A stretch of 5,192 nt of DNA, taken from JBLIOB01 sp047639575 (lineage in GTDB: Bacteria > Bacteroidota > Bacteroidia > Flavobacteriales_D > Parvicellaceae). Numbering within the stretch: the first letter of the stretch is position 1; every line of letters begins with the position of its first letter. Below, in pieces: positions 1 through 5,192 of this stretch. The DNA is taken from NCBI GenBank assembly GCA_047639575.1, contig JBLIOB010000297.1:1-5192 (forward strand), written 5' to 3'. The notes beneath the pieces are model-generated. The model was not told where the DNA came from and made no database searches. It saw only the letters and a program-made list of their open reading frames with translations. The translations under genes were made by a program, and so were the position numbers.

Positions 1-238
1 GACTTTTGTAGTCTCGCTTACTTCACTGCATGGATCACTCCAAACCAGCTTGCGACTTACTAATGTTCCCAGGCGTTACCCCAGCACATAAGAGACTTGC
101 ACTCTCTGGACTATCTTCTAAAAAAAATCTAGAAGAACTTATTTATATTTACCATTCAAGGCACACATCATCTAAGTAAACATATCCGCCCTTTCTAGGA
201 CGGAAAAGTTTCTTAGTTGTAGTCATTAGAAAGAATTT
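1..238. other. Intergenic region, unrecognised GC-richer block then AT-rich stretch
   Basis: No gene can be supported here. Bases 1-120 are about 47% G+C by hand count, while 121-180 are about 25%, so the first part looks like a separate block whose left end lies outside the window. Bases 1-13 form a small inverted repeat (GACT/AGTC), and 114-120 pairs with 130-136 (TCTTCTA/TAGAAGA) around an A-rich loop. Two plus-strand frames are open for short distances (to about 92, and from about 68 to 180), but neither has a convincing start or a family I can name. It could be an old gene remnant, a repeated intergenic element or a structured RNA. Confidence 0.4.
185..204 (-). terminator. Weak candidate terminator of the esterase-like gene
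   Basis: An imperfect hairpin lies about 35 bases past the stop codon of the minus-strand gene. TCCG (185-188) pairs with CGGA (201-204), there is one C/A mismatch, then CC pairs with GG around a six-base loop. On the minus strand it is followed by a T-rich but interrupted run (TATGTTTACTT), so it is a poor match to a classical intrinsic terminator. Its position is the main argument for it. Confidence 0.3.
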
Positions 239-1552
239 TCAATCAGCCTCTTCCTCTTGAGGAAGATATAACCAAGTTTGAATATCATTATAGAATACAA
301 TATCTACGGATTTTGCAGGATACATATAAAGTTGGCCATAACTTGTAAGCTTTGCAAAAGCCCATTCTTTTTGCCAAATCGGATCAGTTTTATCCAATTT
401 CATGTAGAAATTACTCATCCCCTCTTTCTCTAGTTCATTTGATAACAAGCTATCTTTTAAAATTATCGGATCATCATCAAACCAATCCAACTTCCGGTAA
501 AAATTTCCTATCACACAATAATCCTCGCCATACTCAGCTGCAAGGTATTCTCCGGCCATTAATTCGGGCAATGAATTAGTTGTTTTAGAATGCAGTTCTT
601 TTGCCAAATGAGCCAAATGAGCAAATAATGCTACGTTCCTGCCTTTCTCCCTTTCAACAATCCACCGAACATTCTCTAATTGCCCTTTTTCTCTTGGAGA
701 AAAATTAGAATCGGCATTCCCTAAGCCCTGTAAAAACTTCACATTTTGCTCGGCACAAAACACCGAACGCTGTGCCCATATATATTCTTCGAGGCCCGAT
801 ATAGCGACATATTCTTTCTCATTAGTTTCAATAATTTGAGCCAGATCCAACAATACACCTAAGATTGAATTCCAACCAGTCGAATCAATATCTAAATAAC
901 TTGGCCGGTCGTCCTCTTGATTATCACCAACCCTAAGCTTAGCTAAAAGTGGAGACAATAAACTTCGTTGAACTTCTGAATTAATAGAATCCATCTTGTC
1001 TAAATAGTCTAAAGCATAATCAAATCCAACCCTAGCATTTTCCAAGAATGGATTAGACGCACATCCAGGAATATCGTAGCCATACATATGGATCTTTTCA
1101 TTCTCAGCGAGAGTTAAATTGTACTCTCTCAGCCATATTAAAAGTTCACGATTGACCTCAAACTCTCCGAATCCGCATGTCACCCCCTTTAACATAACAG
1201 TATCTAAGGATACTTTTTTACCATTGACGTAATCATAAATTAACTTACCTTCTACTAGTCCTGACTCAAACGCTATGGCCCCGATTCGCTTCTCTTCAAC
1301 CAGGAGTTTCAACAGCTCATTCCTAAAATTCAATGGCTCAATCATACCGTGAGTTCCCTCCGAAATACCAATCACTTTTGCATCGCCAAACATGAGTATC
1401 AATTCCTTCAAATCACTTTTCGTTATCTGCGAAATATCTTCAGGTAATCGCTGCGGAGCGAAATTTTCGACTTTTTCAATTGTCTCATTTTTAGTCGATT
1501 CCGTGCACGCCAAAAGAGTCATAAGAAAAAGAGGAATAATGATGCGAATCAT
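239..1552 (-). CDS. Erythromycin-esterase-like family lipoprotein
   Basis: A 437-residue protein of the erythromycin esterase-like family (EreA/EreB type, PF05139 by recollection). The N-terminus is a short hydrophobic stretch ending in the lipobox LLAC, with Cys16 as the lipidation site, so it should be membrane-anchored outside the cytoplasm. Family motifs are in order: GISEGTHG (62-69, with Glu65 and His68 in the E-x-x-H spacing of the catalytic pair), AFESG (94-98, Glu96 matching the second conserved Glu), GYDIPG (158-163) and AHLAH (311-315, two His near the conserved C-terminal His motif). Length is near the usual 400-450. In EreA/EreB these residues open the macrolide lactone ring. Many relatives in Bacteroidota have no tested substrate, so resistance is not established. 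ATG at 1552 is chosen because the signal sequence begins there; no Shine-Dalgarno site is visible, as is usual in this phylum. It stands alone, with no gene close by on its strand. Confidence 0.9.
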   Translation of the reverse strand: MIRIIIPLFLMTLLACTESTKNETIEKVENFAPQRLPEDISQITKSDLKELILMFGDAKVIGISEGTHGMIEPLNFRNELLKLLVEEKRIGAIAFESGLVEGKLIYDYVNGKKVSLDTVMLKGVTCGFGEFEVNRELLIWLREYNLTLAENEKIHMYGYDIPGCASNPFLENARVGFDYALDYLDKMDSINSEVQRSLLSPLLAKLRVGDNQEDDRPSYLDIDSTGWNSILGVLLDLAQIIETNEKEYVAISGLEEYIWAQRSVFCAEQNVKFLQGLGNADSNFSPREKGQLENVRWIVEREKGRNVALFAHLAHLAKELHSKTTNSLPELMAGEYLAAEYGEDYCVIGNFYRKLDWFDDDPIILKDSLLSNELEKEGMSNFYMKLDKTDPIWQKEWAFAKLTSYGQLYMYPAKSVDIVFYNDIQTWLYLPQEEEAD

Positions 1553-1750
1553 TTATGAATTTTTGACGAATCTATGCATATCGATTTCAAAGTAATCTCA
1601 ATAGTGAGTTAAAGATTGTTAACCCTAAATCAATTAACTCTTTCTAACCAGAAAAAAAGCCAATACCGTTGTACCTGCGCTAAAGCTCCGCAACACGCGG
1701 TTGGTAGCTCAGGAGGCACTATCTTTATTCAAAACGTTACAGAGAATTAT
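1553..1750. other. Intergenic region with a small GC-rich hairpin
   Basis: This is the upstream region of the minus-strand esterase-like gene and of the plus-strand membrane-protein remnant. No promoter matches the Bacteroidota consensus (TTTG and TAnnTTTG) well enough to call; the nearest -7-like string on the minus strand is TTACTTTG, without a partner at the right distance. A GC-rich patch (about 1670-1715) holds a hairpin with stem CCGC (1688-1691) and GCGG (1697-1700), flanked by GCT and AGC that could extend it. Two plus-strand frames cross the patch without stops, but neither shows a recognisable protein. Confidence 0.35.
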
Positions 1751-2023
1751 ATGAAACCCCCCAGCGAATCAAATTATAAAATCGAGAACCTAATAACTTT
1801 GATGTTAATATTTCCTGCATTTTATTTTTGGTTTCAATTGTATGACTCAAATTTAACAGGAAAAGAGGGAGACGCTCAAGCCTATTTCGTGGTTTTTTTT
1901 CATCTGCTATAGGCCATTATATTTTCGATAAACGCATTTGTGCTCATTATGATTATGACTTCTAGAAACAAAGCCAAAGACATTTATTATTGGGCTGGAA
2001 TAATGGTTCTGTCCCATCTGTGA
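1751..2023 (+). pseudogene. Small multi-pass membrane protein, broken by TAG and by a mobile element
   Basis: I do not recognise the family. From ATG 1751 the frame gives 53 residues up to a TAG at 1910-1912, with one clear membrane segment (LITLMLIFPAFYFWFQLY). Past the TAG the same frame stays open for 36 more codons and is still strongly hydrophobic (AIIFSINAFVLIMIM, then a Tyr/Trp-rich start of another helix). The TAG falls inside the second predicted membrane helix, so the simplest reading is a nonsense change, perhaps CAG to TAG. The frame then enters the inverted repeat of the 140-bp element at 2005 and stops at TGA 2021-2023, so the last codons are element-encoded. No Shine-Dalgarno site is seen. 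The alternative is a genuine 53-residue single-pass protein. Sequencing error at the TAG cannot be excluded. Confidence 0.5.
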
Positions 2024-2144
2024 ATTTTGACAAACTCTAAGCCAATTTCAAAAATAAATTAATCTGATTATCAGCTAGTTAGCAATTCGGAAATCACAGA
2101 TATTTTTCAAATAAAGGCCTGTTCTGCACAGATGCGACAGAACC
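2005..2144. mobile_element. 140-bp MITE-like element with IS6-type inverted repeats
   Basis: The ends are an 18-bp inverted repeat, 2005-2022 (GGTTCTGTCCCATCTGTG) against 2127-2144, matching at 17 of 18 positions. The outer 15 bases are almost the same as the ends of the IS6-family element at 4162-4944. The right ends also share a CCTGTTC string just inside the repeat (2119-2125 and 4919-4925), differing there by a short unmatched linker and one base of spacing. Only about 104 bp lie between the repeats and no coding capacity is seen, so it must be moved in trans, presumably by an IS6-family transposase. Inside, TCACAGAT (2094-2101) is the reverse complement of ATCTGTGA at 2016-2023, a further partial copy of the end. 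The 8 bases on either side (GGAATAAT and TGCTGAGG) do not match, so there is no target duplication of the IS6 type. Confidence 0.7.
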
Positions 2145-2268
2145 TGCTGAGGTCCTTACTATGACTCATGCCCTTATAAGCAACATCTTAATCCAGTTCT
2201 GCTTGGGGCGTTACTGTGTGAGGCTGTTGGCTTTGGTTTATACAAACCACGAGCCTTCGTTTGGCTGA
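2145..2268 (+). pseudogene. Possible downstream part of the interrupted membrane-protein gene
   Basis: If the element 2005-2144 is removed exactly, the frame of the membrane protein continues through the junction (ATA ATT GCT GAG) and stays open for 40 further codons to TGA 2266-2268. The first part is hydrophobic, reading AEVLTMTHALISNILIQF, which would complete a third membrane helix begun before the insertion. The later part (RYCVRLLALVYTNHEPSFG) looks less like a membrane protein and overlaps a hairpin-rich stretch, so the true end of the gene may be earlier. An open frame this long can occur by chance, and the missing target duplication is a weakness. I recognise no family. Confidence 0.3.
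2221..2266. other. Cluster of inverted repeats, possible structured RNA
   Basis: Two adjacent hairpins can form: TGGTTT (2234-2239) with AAACCA (2244-2249) around a four-base loop, and AGCC (2252-2255) with GGCT (2263-2266) around a seven-base loop. A competing long-range pairing joins AGGCT (2221-2225) to AGCCT (2252-2256). No proper T-run follows on either strand, so it is not a clear terminator. I do not recognise a known RNA family. Confidence 0.3.
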
Positions 2269-2329
2269 GGCATGTGTTTTCAAATTCTACAAGATTCAGG
2301 CCAACAAATTGAATGTCGCCATTATTCAA

Positions 2330-2554
2330 TTATAAAAATTTTGAACTTAAAAGCTGTATTTCAATCATCCGAGCATCCATTTTTTCTAATAAGGGTGCAT
2401 CGTCCTTTTTACCCTGGGGATTTTCCTCCTCCAGCCCTTCTATTTCTATAAAAGATCTCACTTTATCCCCACTAAAACTATAAGGAGTATAACGGTTGAA
2501 AAGAGCCGTACCTACTCTTGGATTTGAACTACTTATGAGTAAAACCAAAGCCAT
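2330..2554 (-). CDS. Uncertain small hypothetical protein
   Basis: A 74-codon minus-strand frame from ATG 2554 to TAA 2330-2332. I recognise no family. The N-terminus is mildly hydrophobic (MALVLLISSS), the middle is mixed (FNRYTPYSFSGDKV), and the C-terminal half is charged (GLEEENPQGKKDDAPLLEK). A purine-rich AGAGGTGA lies only a couple of bases before the ATG, too close for an ideal ribosome site. A five-codon frame (ATG 2573) ends at a TGA one base before this start, an arrangement that could allow coupled translation or be chance. An earlier in-frame TTG at 2569 is less likely, and a TAA lies just above it. An 8-bp perfect inverted repeat (2307-2314 with 2324-2331) overlaps the stop codon. 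It is alone on its strand, between the mobile element and the secreted-protein gene. It may equally be a spurious frame. Confidence 0.3.
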   Translation of the reverse strand: MALVLLISSSNPRVGTALFNRYTPYSFSGDKVRSFIEIEGLEEENPQGKKDDAPLLEKMDARMIEIQLLSSKFL

Positions 2555-2569
2555 TTCACCTCTTTTCAA

Positions 2570-2772
2570 CCATTAATAAACCTTCTTTTTCTCTTAAAAA
2601 CATCTTTTACAAGCAACTAAAATTGGTTTTTAAGACATTTGGGAAATGCTTCCTATTTCGTTCCCGATTTTCTTATCTTGGGTGGAGTTAATCCACGAAC
2701 TCACGTTGTAGACCTTAGGCAAAATTAAACCAAAGCAACAAACTATTGTCTAAAGAAGAAAACATAAAAAGC
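2570..2772. promoter_or_regulatory. Upstream region of the secreted-protein gene with alternative hairpins
   Basis: This 203-bp region should hold the promoter and leader of the gene starting at 2773. No Bacteroidota promoter can be called firmly; the best -7-like string is TATCTTGG (about 2674-2681), lacking one consensus base and a well-placed -33 box. Several inverted repeats lie together: GGGAA (2641-2645) with TTCCC (2661-2665), then GTGGA (2682-2686) with TCCAC (2692-2696), which competes with GAGTT (2685-2689) pairing to AACTC (2698-2702). Mutually exclusive hairpins could be regulatory or chance. The 20 bases before the ATG are A-rich without a Shine-Dalgarno site. Confidence 0.25.
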
Positions 2773-3972
2773 ATGAAAAAAACAAGTTTATCAATTCTAG
2801 TAATCGTTTTGTTGAATACGATATGTAATGCACAGACTTTCTTTTTCAAATCAGAATTTGAATCAAATGTTTATTTACTTCAATATGAATTAAATGGCTC
2901 TGGAAACCAGGATTACGCTGACATCTACGGCACAGACAACATCACAGGATACGACTGGGAAAATGACCTAGATAACCACCCAACTGTAGGGACTTTCAGA
3001 ATTTACTACGAAGTAGGCGACACAAATGCTGCTAAGGCTAGCATAGTAAATGACCCTTTGGATAACACTAATAAAGTTCTGAAATTTCAATTAGATTCTG
3101 CCAATGTTCCTAATGGAGGAAGCCCAAAAGGTCGCATTCAAGCAGCAATTAATAATAATTTCAATCTGAAAGAATTTTCATTTAAAGTAAAATTGTATAT
3201 CCATCCTGATATTGACACCTTAAGGTATTACAATGATGATTTCAATTGGTTTACTTTAATGGAATTTTGGAATAATGGGTCATTCCGACCATTCCCTTTT
3301 AGAATTACTTTAAATATTCAAAAACCTGACTCTGCTATTGGAAGCAATTTATATTTTGGGGCACATGGACAAACAAAAGATACCATAAACTCATTATGGG
3401 ATAATGTTTGGGATGAGATTGATTACACCTATGCTGTTCCAACTGGGCAATGGTTAACATTTGAAACTTATTTTTTTGAAGGTGATTCAACTAATGGCAG
3501 GTATAAAGTAACAGTTACAGACTCGCTGAATAACACGAATATATTATTTGATATAACAGATTACACCCATCACCCTCAAGACTCTCTGCCTGATGGAGTT
3601 ACAAACTTCAACCCCATGAAACTTTATACTTCAAGCATTCTAATTGATGGGATGAGTGCTGTTAATTCGGAATTATCAGTTTTCTGGGATGACTTTGAAT
3701 TTTGGATTGACTCCACAACTACGAGTATCGAACTAATTGAAATAAAAAATAATTATAAAATATATCCAAACCCGGTAAATGATATTGTTAATATTCAATC
3801 TGAAAAAGGTATTAAAGAAATACATATTTTTGATACATCAGGGAAGCTTCGTAAAACAATTGACAAAGGCTTTAGCACTATAAATCTTAGCAGTTTGAAA
3901 AGCGGAATCTATATCGTTTCAGTATTATTTATGAATGATAGTCAAGAGTATTATAAAGTGATAAAAAACTAA
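2773..3972 (+). CDS. Secreted protein with type IX sorting domain, possible carbohydrate-active fold
   Basis: A 399-residue protein from ATG 2773. An upstream in-frame TTG (2746) is rejected because the signal peptide begins at MKKTSLSILVIVLLNTICNA. Cleavage is expected near residue 20 (CNA-Q), so it enters the periplasm by Sec. Residues ~22-312 form one domain rich in aromatic residues and alternating beta-type segments, with WENDLDNHP (62-70), LMEFWNNGSF (162-171), GQWLTFETYF (225-234) and WDDFEFW (305-311). That pattern recalls concanavalin-A-like jelly rolls of polysaccharide lyases, laminarinases and lectins, but I cannot assign a family or catalytic residues. Residues ~331-399 are a type A sorting domain: YPNP (331-334), IHIFDTSGK, then LSSLKSGIYIVSV and a Lys/Asn end. 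Such tails are removed as the protein crosses the outer membrane by the type IX system, leaving it released or cell-surface attached. It is monocistronic here. A role in glycan binding or breakdown is inference. Confidence 0.92.
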   Translation: MKKTSLSILVIVLLNTICNAQTFFFKSEFESNVYLLQYELNGSGNQDYADIYGTDNITGYDWENDLDNHPTVGTFRIYYEVGDTNAAKASIVNDPLDNTNKVLKFQLDSANVPNGGSPKGRIQAAINNNFNLKEFSFKVKLYIHPDIDTLRYYNDDFNWFTLMEFWNNGSFRPFPFRITLNIQKPDSAIGSNLYFGAHGQTKDTINSLWDNVWDEIDYTYAVPTGQWLTFETYFFEGDSTNGRYKVTVTDSLNNTNILFDITDYTHHPQDSLPDGVTNFNPMKLYTSSILIDGMSAVNSELSVFWDDFEFWIDSTTTSIELIEIKNNYKIYPNPVNDIVNIQSEKGIKEIHIFDTSGKLRKTIDKGFSTINLSSLKSGIYIVSVLFMNDSQEYYKVIKN

Positions 3973-4082
3973 GGCTTTACAACAATTAAGCACTAATGAG
4001 CTAAAGTAGGGCTGTAGTTTATTATGGTTGGTGTTGCACTCAGCCTTCGGGGCAGGATGTTTGCTCTATCAGTATTCAATAA
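3973..4082. other. Intergenic region downstream of the secreted-protein gene
   Basis: No gene is supported. Weak inverted repeats follow the stop codon (CTTTA near 3974-3978 with TAAAG near 4004-4008), and GCC-TTCG-GGGC occurs near 4043-4053. The only long T-run (4083-4088) is well beyond them, so no terminator can be placed with confidence. Confidence 0.35.
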
Positions 4083-4161
4083 TTTTTTGGAGAACTACCG
4101 GTCTTATTTGTGGTGACTATTCTTATATATTCCCTTCGATTTGAGTTCATGGAGTTGTTTT
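4083..4161 (+). pseudogene. Possible fragment of a MAPEG-like membrane protein
   Basis: The plus frame 4083-4160 reads FFGELPVLFVVTILIYSLRF and then EFMELF up to the left end of the insertion sequence. The string ELPVLF followed by a hydrophobic helix resembles the conserved N-x-FELPVLF segment of MAPEG family proteins, which are small four-helix membrane proteins. A TAA lies directly upstream (4080-4082). If one T is added to the T6 run at 4083-4088, the frame joins upstream codons reading SVFNNF, which also suits the family, so a homopolymer frameshift is plausible. The fragment is short and the rest of the gene is missing on both sides. The match is from memory of the motif only. Confidence 0.3.
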
Positions 4162-4944
4162 GGTTCTGTCACATCTACCACTCCATAGTTCCCAAATCAC
4201 TACTTTGAAGCTTCACTAATTCCTGAAGTCATGTTCAAAGATCATTGTTTTCCCAAAGTTGTGATTCTTCATGCGGTTTATTGCAAGCTGAGTTTTGGTT
4301 TGAGCTACAGAGACACTGAAGATCGACTAGCTATCTGAGGAATTAAAGTGGGTCATGCGACCATTCAGCGCTGGGTATTCAAGTTTAGTCCGCTGCTTGA
4401 TCAATAATTTAGAAAGCCCAAACAACCAGTTGGCGGAAGATGGAGATTGGCCGAGACTTATATCAAAGTTCAGGGGAAGTGGAGATACGTATACAGAGCA
4501 GTAGATAAACAAGGAAATACAGTTGACTTCTTACTAACCAAACACAAACAGAGGATGAGTGCTCAAAGCTTTTTGATCAAAGCAATTGAAGGAAATGGTC
4601 TTTCAGAAATCATCAACATTGACAAGAGTGGAGCAAATATATCTGCTATCAAAACCTTCAACAAAAGGTCTTTTTCAAGGATTGAGATTAGACAGTGCAA
4701 GTACTTGAACAACATAGTAGAGCAAGATAACAGATTCATCAAACGAAGGATCAGTTCTGGGCTTGGATTCAAGGAGTTTGAATCAGCCAAGAGGAAAATA
4801 GCAGGAATAGAAGTAGTGAGGATGATTCAGAAGAAACAGATGGATTATAAGTCAGCTAGCACCTTTAAATCTTTTTGTTCCTGGCTGCTTAAGAGCTTTT
4901 GAAATGATATCTTTACTACCTGTTCAAACAGATGCGACAGAACC
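4162..4944 (+). mobile_element. IS6-family insertion sequence, full length but inactive
   Basis: A 783-bp element bounded by inverted repeats GGTTCTGTCACATCT (4162-4176) and its complement at 4930-4944, matching at 14 of 15. Size, a single transposase frame and an end starting GG-x-x-CTGT fit the IS6/IS26 family. Family members move by replicative or conservative cointegrate formation and normally make 8-bp target duplications. The flanks here (GTTGTTTT before and AATACCCG after) do not match. The transposase carries two stop codons and lacks a catalytic Asp, so this copy cannot move itself. No passenger gene is present. Confidence 0.88.
4231..4902 (+). pseudogene. IS6-family DDE transposase, two stops and a lost catalytic Asp
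   Basis: The frame from ATG 4231 aligns from memory with IS26-type transposases over the whole length (223 codons plus stop; IS26 has 234 residues). The N-terminal helix-turn-helix region is visible (LSYRDTEDRLAI, then GHATIQRWVFKFSPLL). It is broken by TGA 4336-4338, where relatives usually have Arg (CGA to TGA would do it), and by TAA 4405-4407 just before FRKPKQPVGG. In the catalytic core the usual W-R-M-D-E-T-Y reads WRLAETY, so the first Asp of the DDE triad is Ala. The second Asp (INIDKSGAN) and the Glu (NNIVEQDNRFIKRR) remain, as does the GLGF region and IAGIEVVRMI near the end. Each of the three lesions alone should abolish activity. The longest uninterrupted piece is 4408-4902, but it lacks the DNA-binding part. 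No shifts of frame are needed, so decay appears to be by point change only. Confidence 0.9.
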
Positions 4945-5086
4945 AATACCCGCGGAGATAGAATTCAAAACGGAATTACCTAGAACTTCTATTGGTAAAG
5001 TCAACAAGAAAATATTGGCGCAGTCCTTAAACACTACCAAACAAAAGTTAATCAAGAATCATTGCATGAAAACTTACCGCAGTTGA
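4945..5086 (+). pseudogene. C-terminal remnant of an AMP-binding acyl-CoA synthetase-like enzyme
   Basis: Directly after the right end of the insertion sequence the plus frame reads IPAEIEFKTELPRTSIGKVN and then KKILAQ, ending at TGA 5084-5086. This is the typical end of ANL-superfamily enzymes (acyl-CoA synthetases and related AMP-binding ligases), where the Lys of the GK(V/I)-(D/N)-(K/R) motif contacts the acyl-adenylate. Only about 46 codons remain of a family that usually exceeds 500 residues, and no other part of it lies left of the element, so the rest has been deleted or moved. A 60-codon chimeric frame starts at ATG 4904 inside the element, one base after the transposase stop, and runs into this remnant; there is no reason to think it makes a useful protein. 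The tail after KKILAQ is unremarkable. Confidence 0.75.
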
Positions 5087-5135
5087 CTCTGTACTTCGGA
5101 TGTTTTTCGGCATCTTTAGATTCAAATTCATCTAT

Positions 5136-5192
5136 ATGGCAATTGAACAAGGTTTACAAGAACGAAGTGGCGGAGTATGCGAATTGTGTACT
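5136..5192 (+). CDS. Start of a PhnA-like zinc-binding protein (cut by the window end)
   Basis: Nineteen codons from ATG 5136 read MAIEQGLQERSGGVCELCT and run off the window. The pattern of an N-terminal helix, ERSG and then CELC matches the start of PhnA/YjdM-type proteins in Bacteroidota, where the CxxC (Cys15 and Cys18) is the first half of a zinc ribbon. Despite the old name, a direct role in phosphonate breakdown is not established for the family. The start follows the ligase remnant by about 50 bp that hold only a weak hairpin (GATG 5099-5102 with CATC 5111-5114). No Shine-Dalgarno site is visible. The short length limits certainty. Confidence 0.6.
   Translation, partial: MAIEQGLQERSGGVCELCT

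Noticed and set aside
352..579. Plus-strand frame of 75 codons
   Set aside because: It lies entirely antisense to the esterase-like gene, whose family motifs are clear, and has no recognisable product.
1392..1595. Plus-strand frame of 67 codons
   Set aside because: It overlaps the signal sequence end of the esterase-like gene on the opposite strand and shows no motif.
1697..1717. tRNA-like string GGTTGGTAGCTCAGG
   Set aside because: The string resembles D-arm sequence in the wrong order, and no acceptor, anticodon or T arm can be formed around it.
1616..1750. TTG-started N-terminal extension of the membrane-protein remnant
   Set aside because: The added residues show no motif, cross a GC-rich hairpin, and the hydrophobic protein starts naturally at ATG 1751.
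1..2300. Integron attC sites, suggested by strings such as GGCGTTAC near 72 and 2207
   Set aside because: No GTTRRRY/RYYYAAC pair with matching inner arms was found, and no integrase is present.
2746..2772. TTG start giving nine extra residues to the secreted protein
   Set aside because: The extra residues are charged and would precede a normal signal peptide that begins at ATG 2773.
4327..4512. Minus-strand frame of 61 codons inside the insertion sequence
   Set aside because: It is antisense to the transposase, which explains the conserved codons there.
4563..4790. Minus-strand frame of 75 codons inside the insertion sequence
   Set aside because: It is antisense to the catalytic core of the transposase and is a shadow of it.
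1..5192. CRISPR array or antiphage system
   Set aside because: No regularly spaced direct repeats and no nuclease, helicase, reverse transcriptase or toxin-type proteins were seen.

Overview
The window looks like an accessory region of a Bacteroidota chromosome (Cytophagales or Flavobacteriales type). Three things suggest this. A secreted protein carries a C-terminal type IX secretion sorting domain. The DNA is AT-rich, and clear Shine-Dalgarno sites are absent before the good start codons. The insertion sequence is an IS6-family element of the kind common in this phylum. The order within the phylum cannot be read from the sequence.

Layout, left to right. Bases 1-238 hold a GC-richer unrecognised block followed by an AT-rich stretch and a weak hairpin. 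A lipoprotein of the erythromycin-esterase-like family fills 239-1552 on the minus strand. From 1751 a small membrane-protein gene runs on the plus strand; it is broken by an in-frame TAG and then by a 140-bp element (2005-2144) with inverted repeats like those of the IS6 element further right. An open frame that may be the rest of that gene continues to 2268. A short uncertain ORF lies at 2330-2554 (minus). The second intact gene, 2773-3972 (plus), encodes a secreted protein with a possible jelly-roll-like body and a type IX sorting tail. Bases 4083-4161 resemble a fragment of a MAPEG-type membrane protein. A dead IS6-family insertion sequence (4162-4944) follows, then the last ~46 codons of an acyl-CoA-synthetase-like enzyme (to 5086). 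The window ends in the first 19 codons of a PhnA-like zinc protein (5136 onward).

The genes do not form a recognisable pathway or operon. The two intact genes are oriented divergently, are about 1.2 kb apart, and are each alone. The theme is decay by mobile DNA: a full-length but inactivated IS6 copy, a short non-autonomous relative with almost the same ends, and three host-gene remnants touching them. Neither element has a visible 8-bp target duplication. The IS sits between pieces of two apparently different genes, as expected at a deletion or rearrangement junction. I found no CRISPR array, no rRNA or tRNA gene, no convincing integron attC site and no defence or antiphage system. The best candidate for something undescribed is the 140-bp element and its relation to the IS6 copy.
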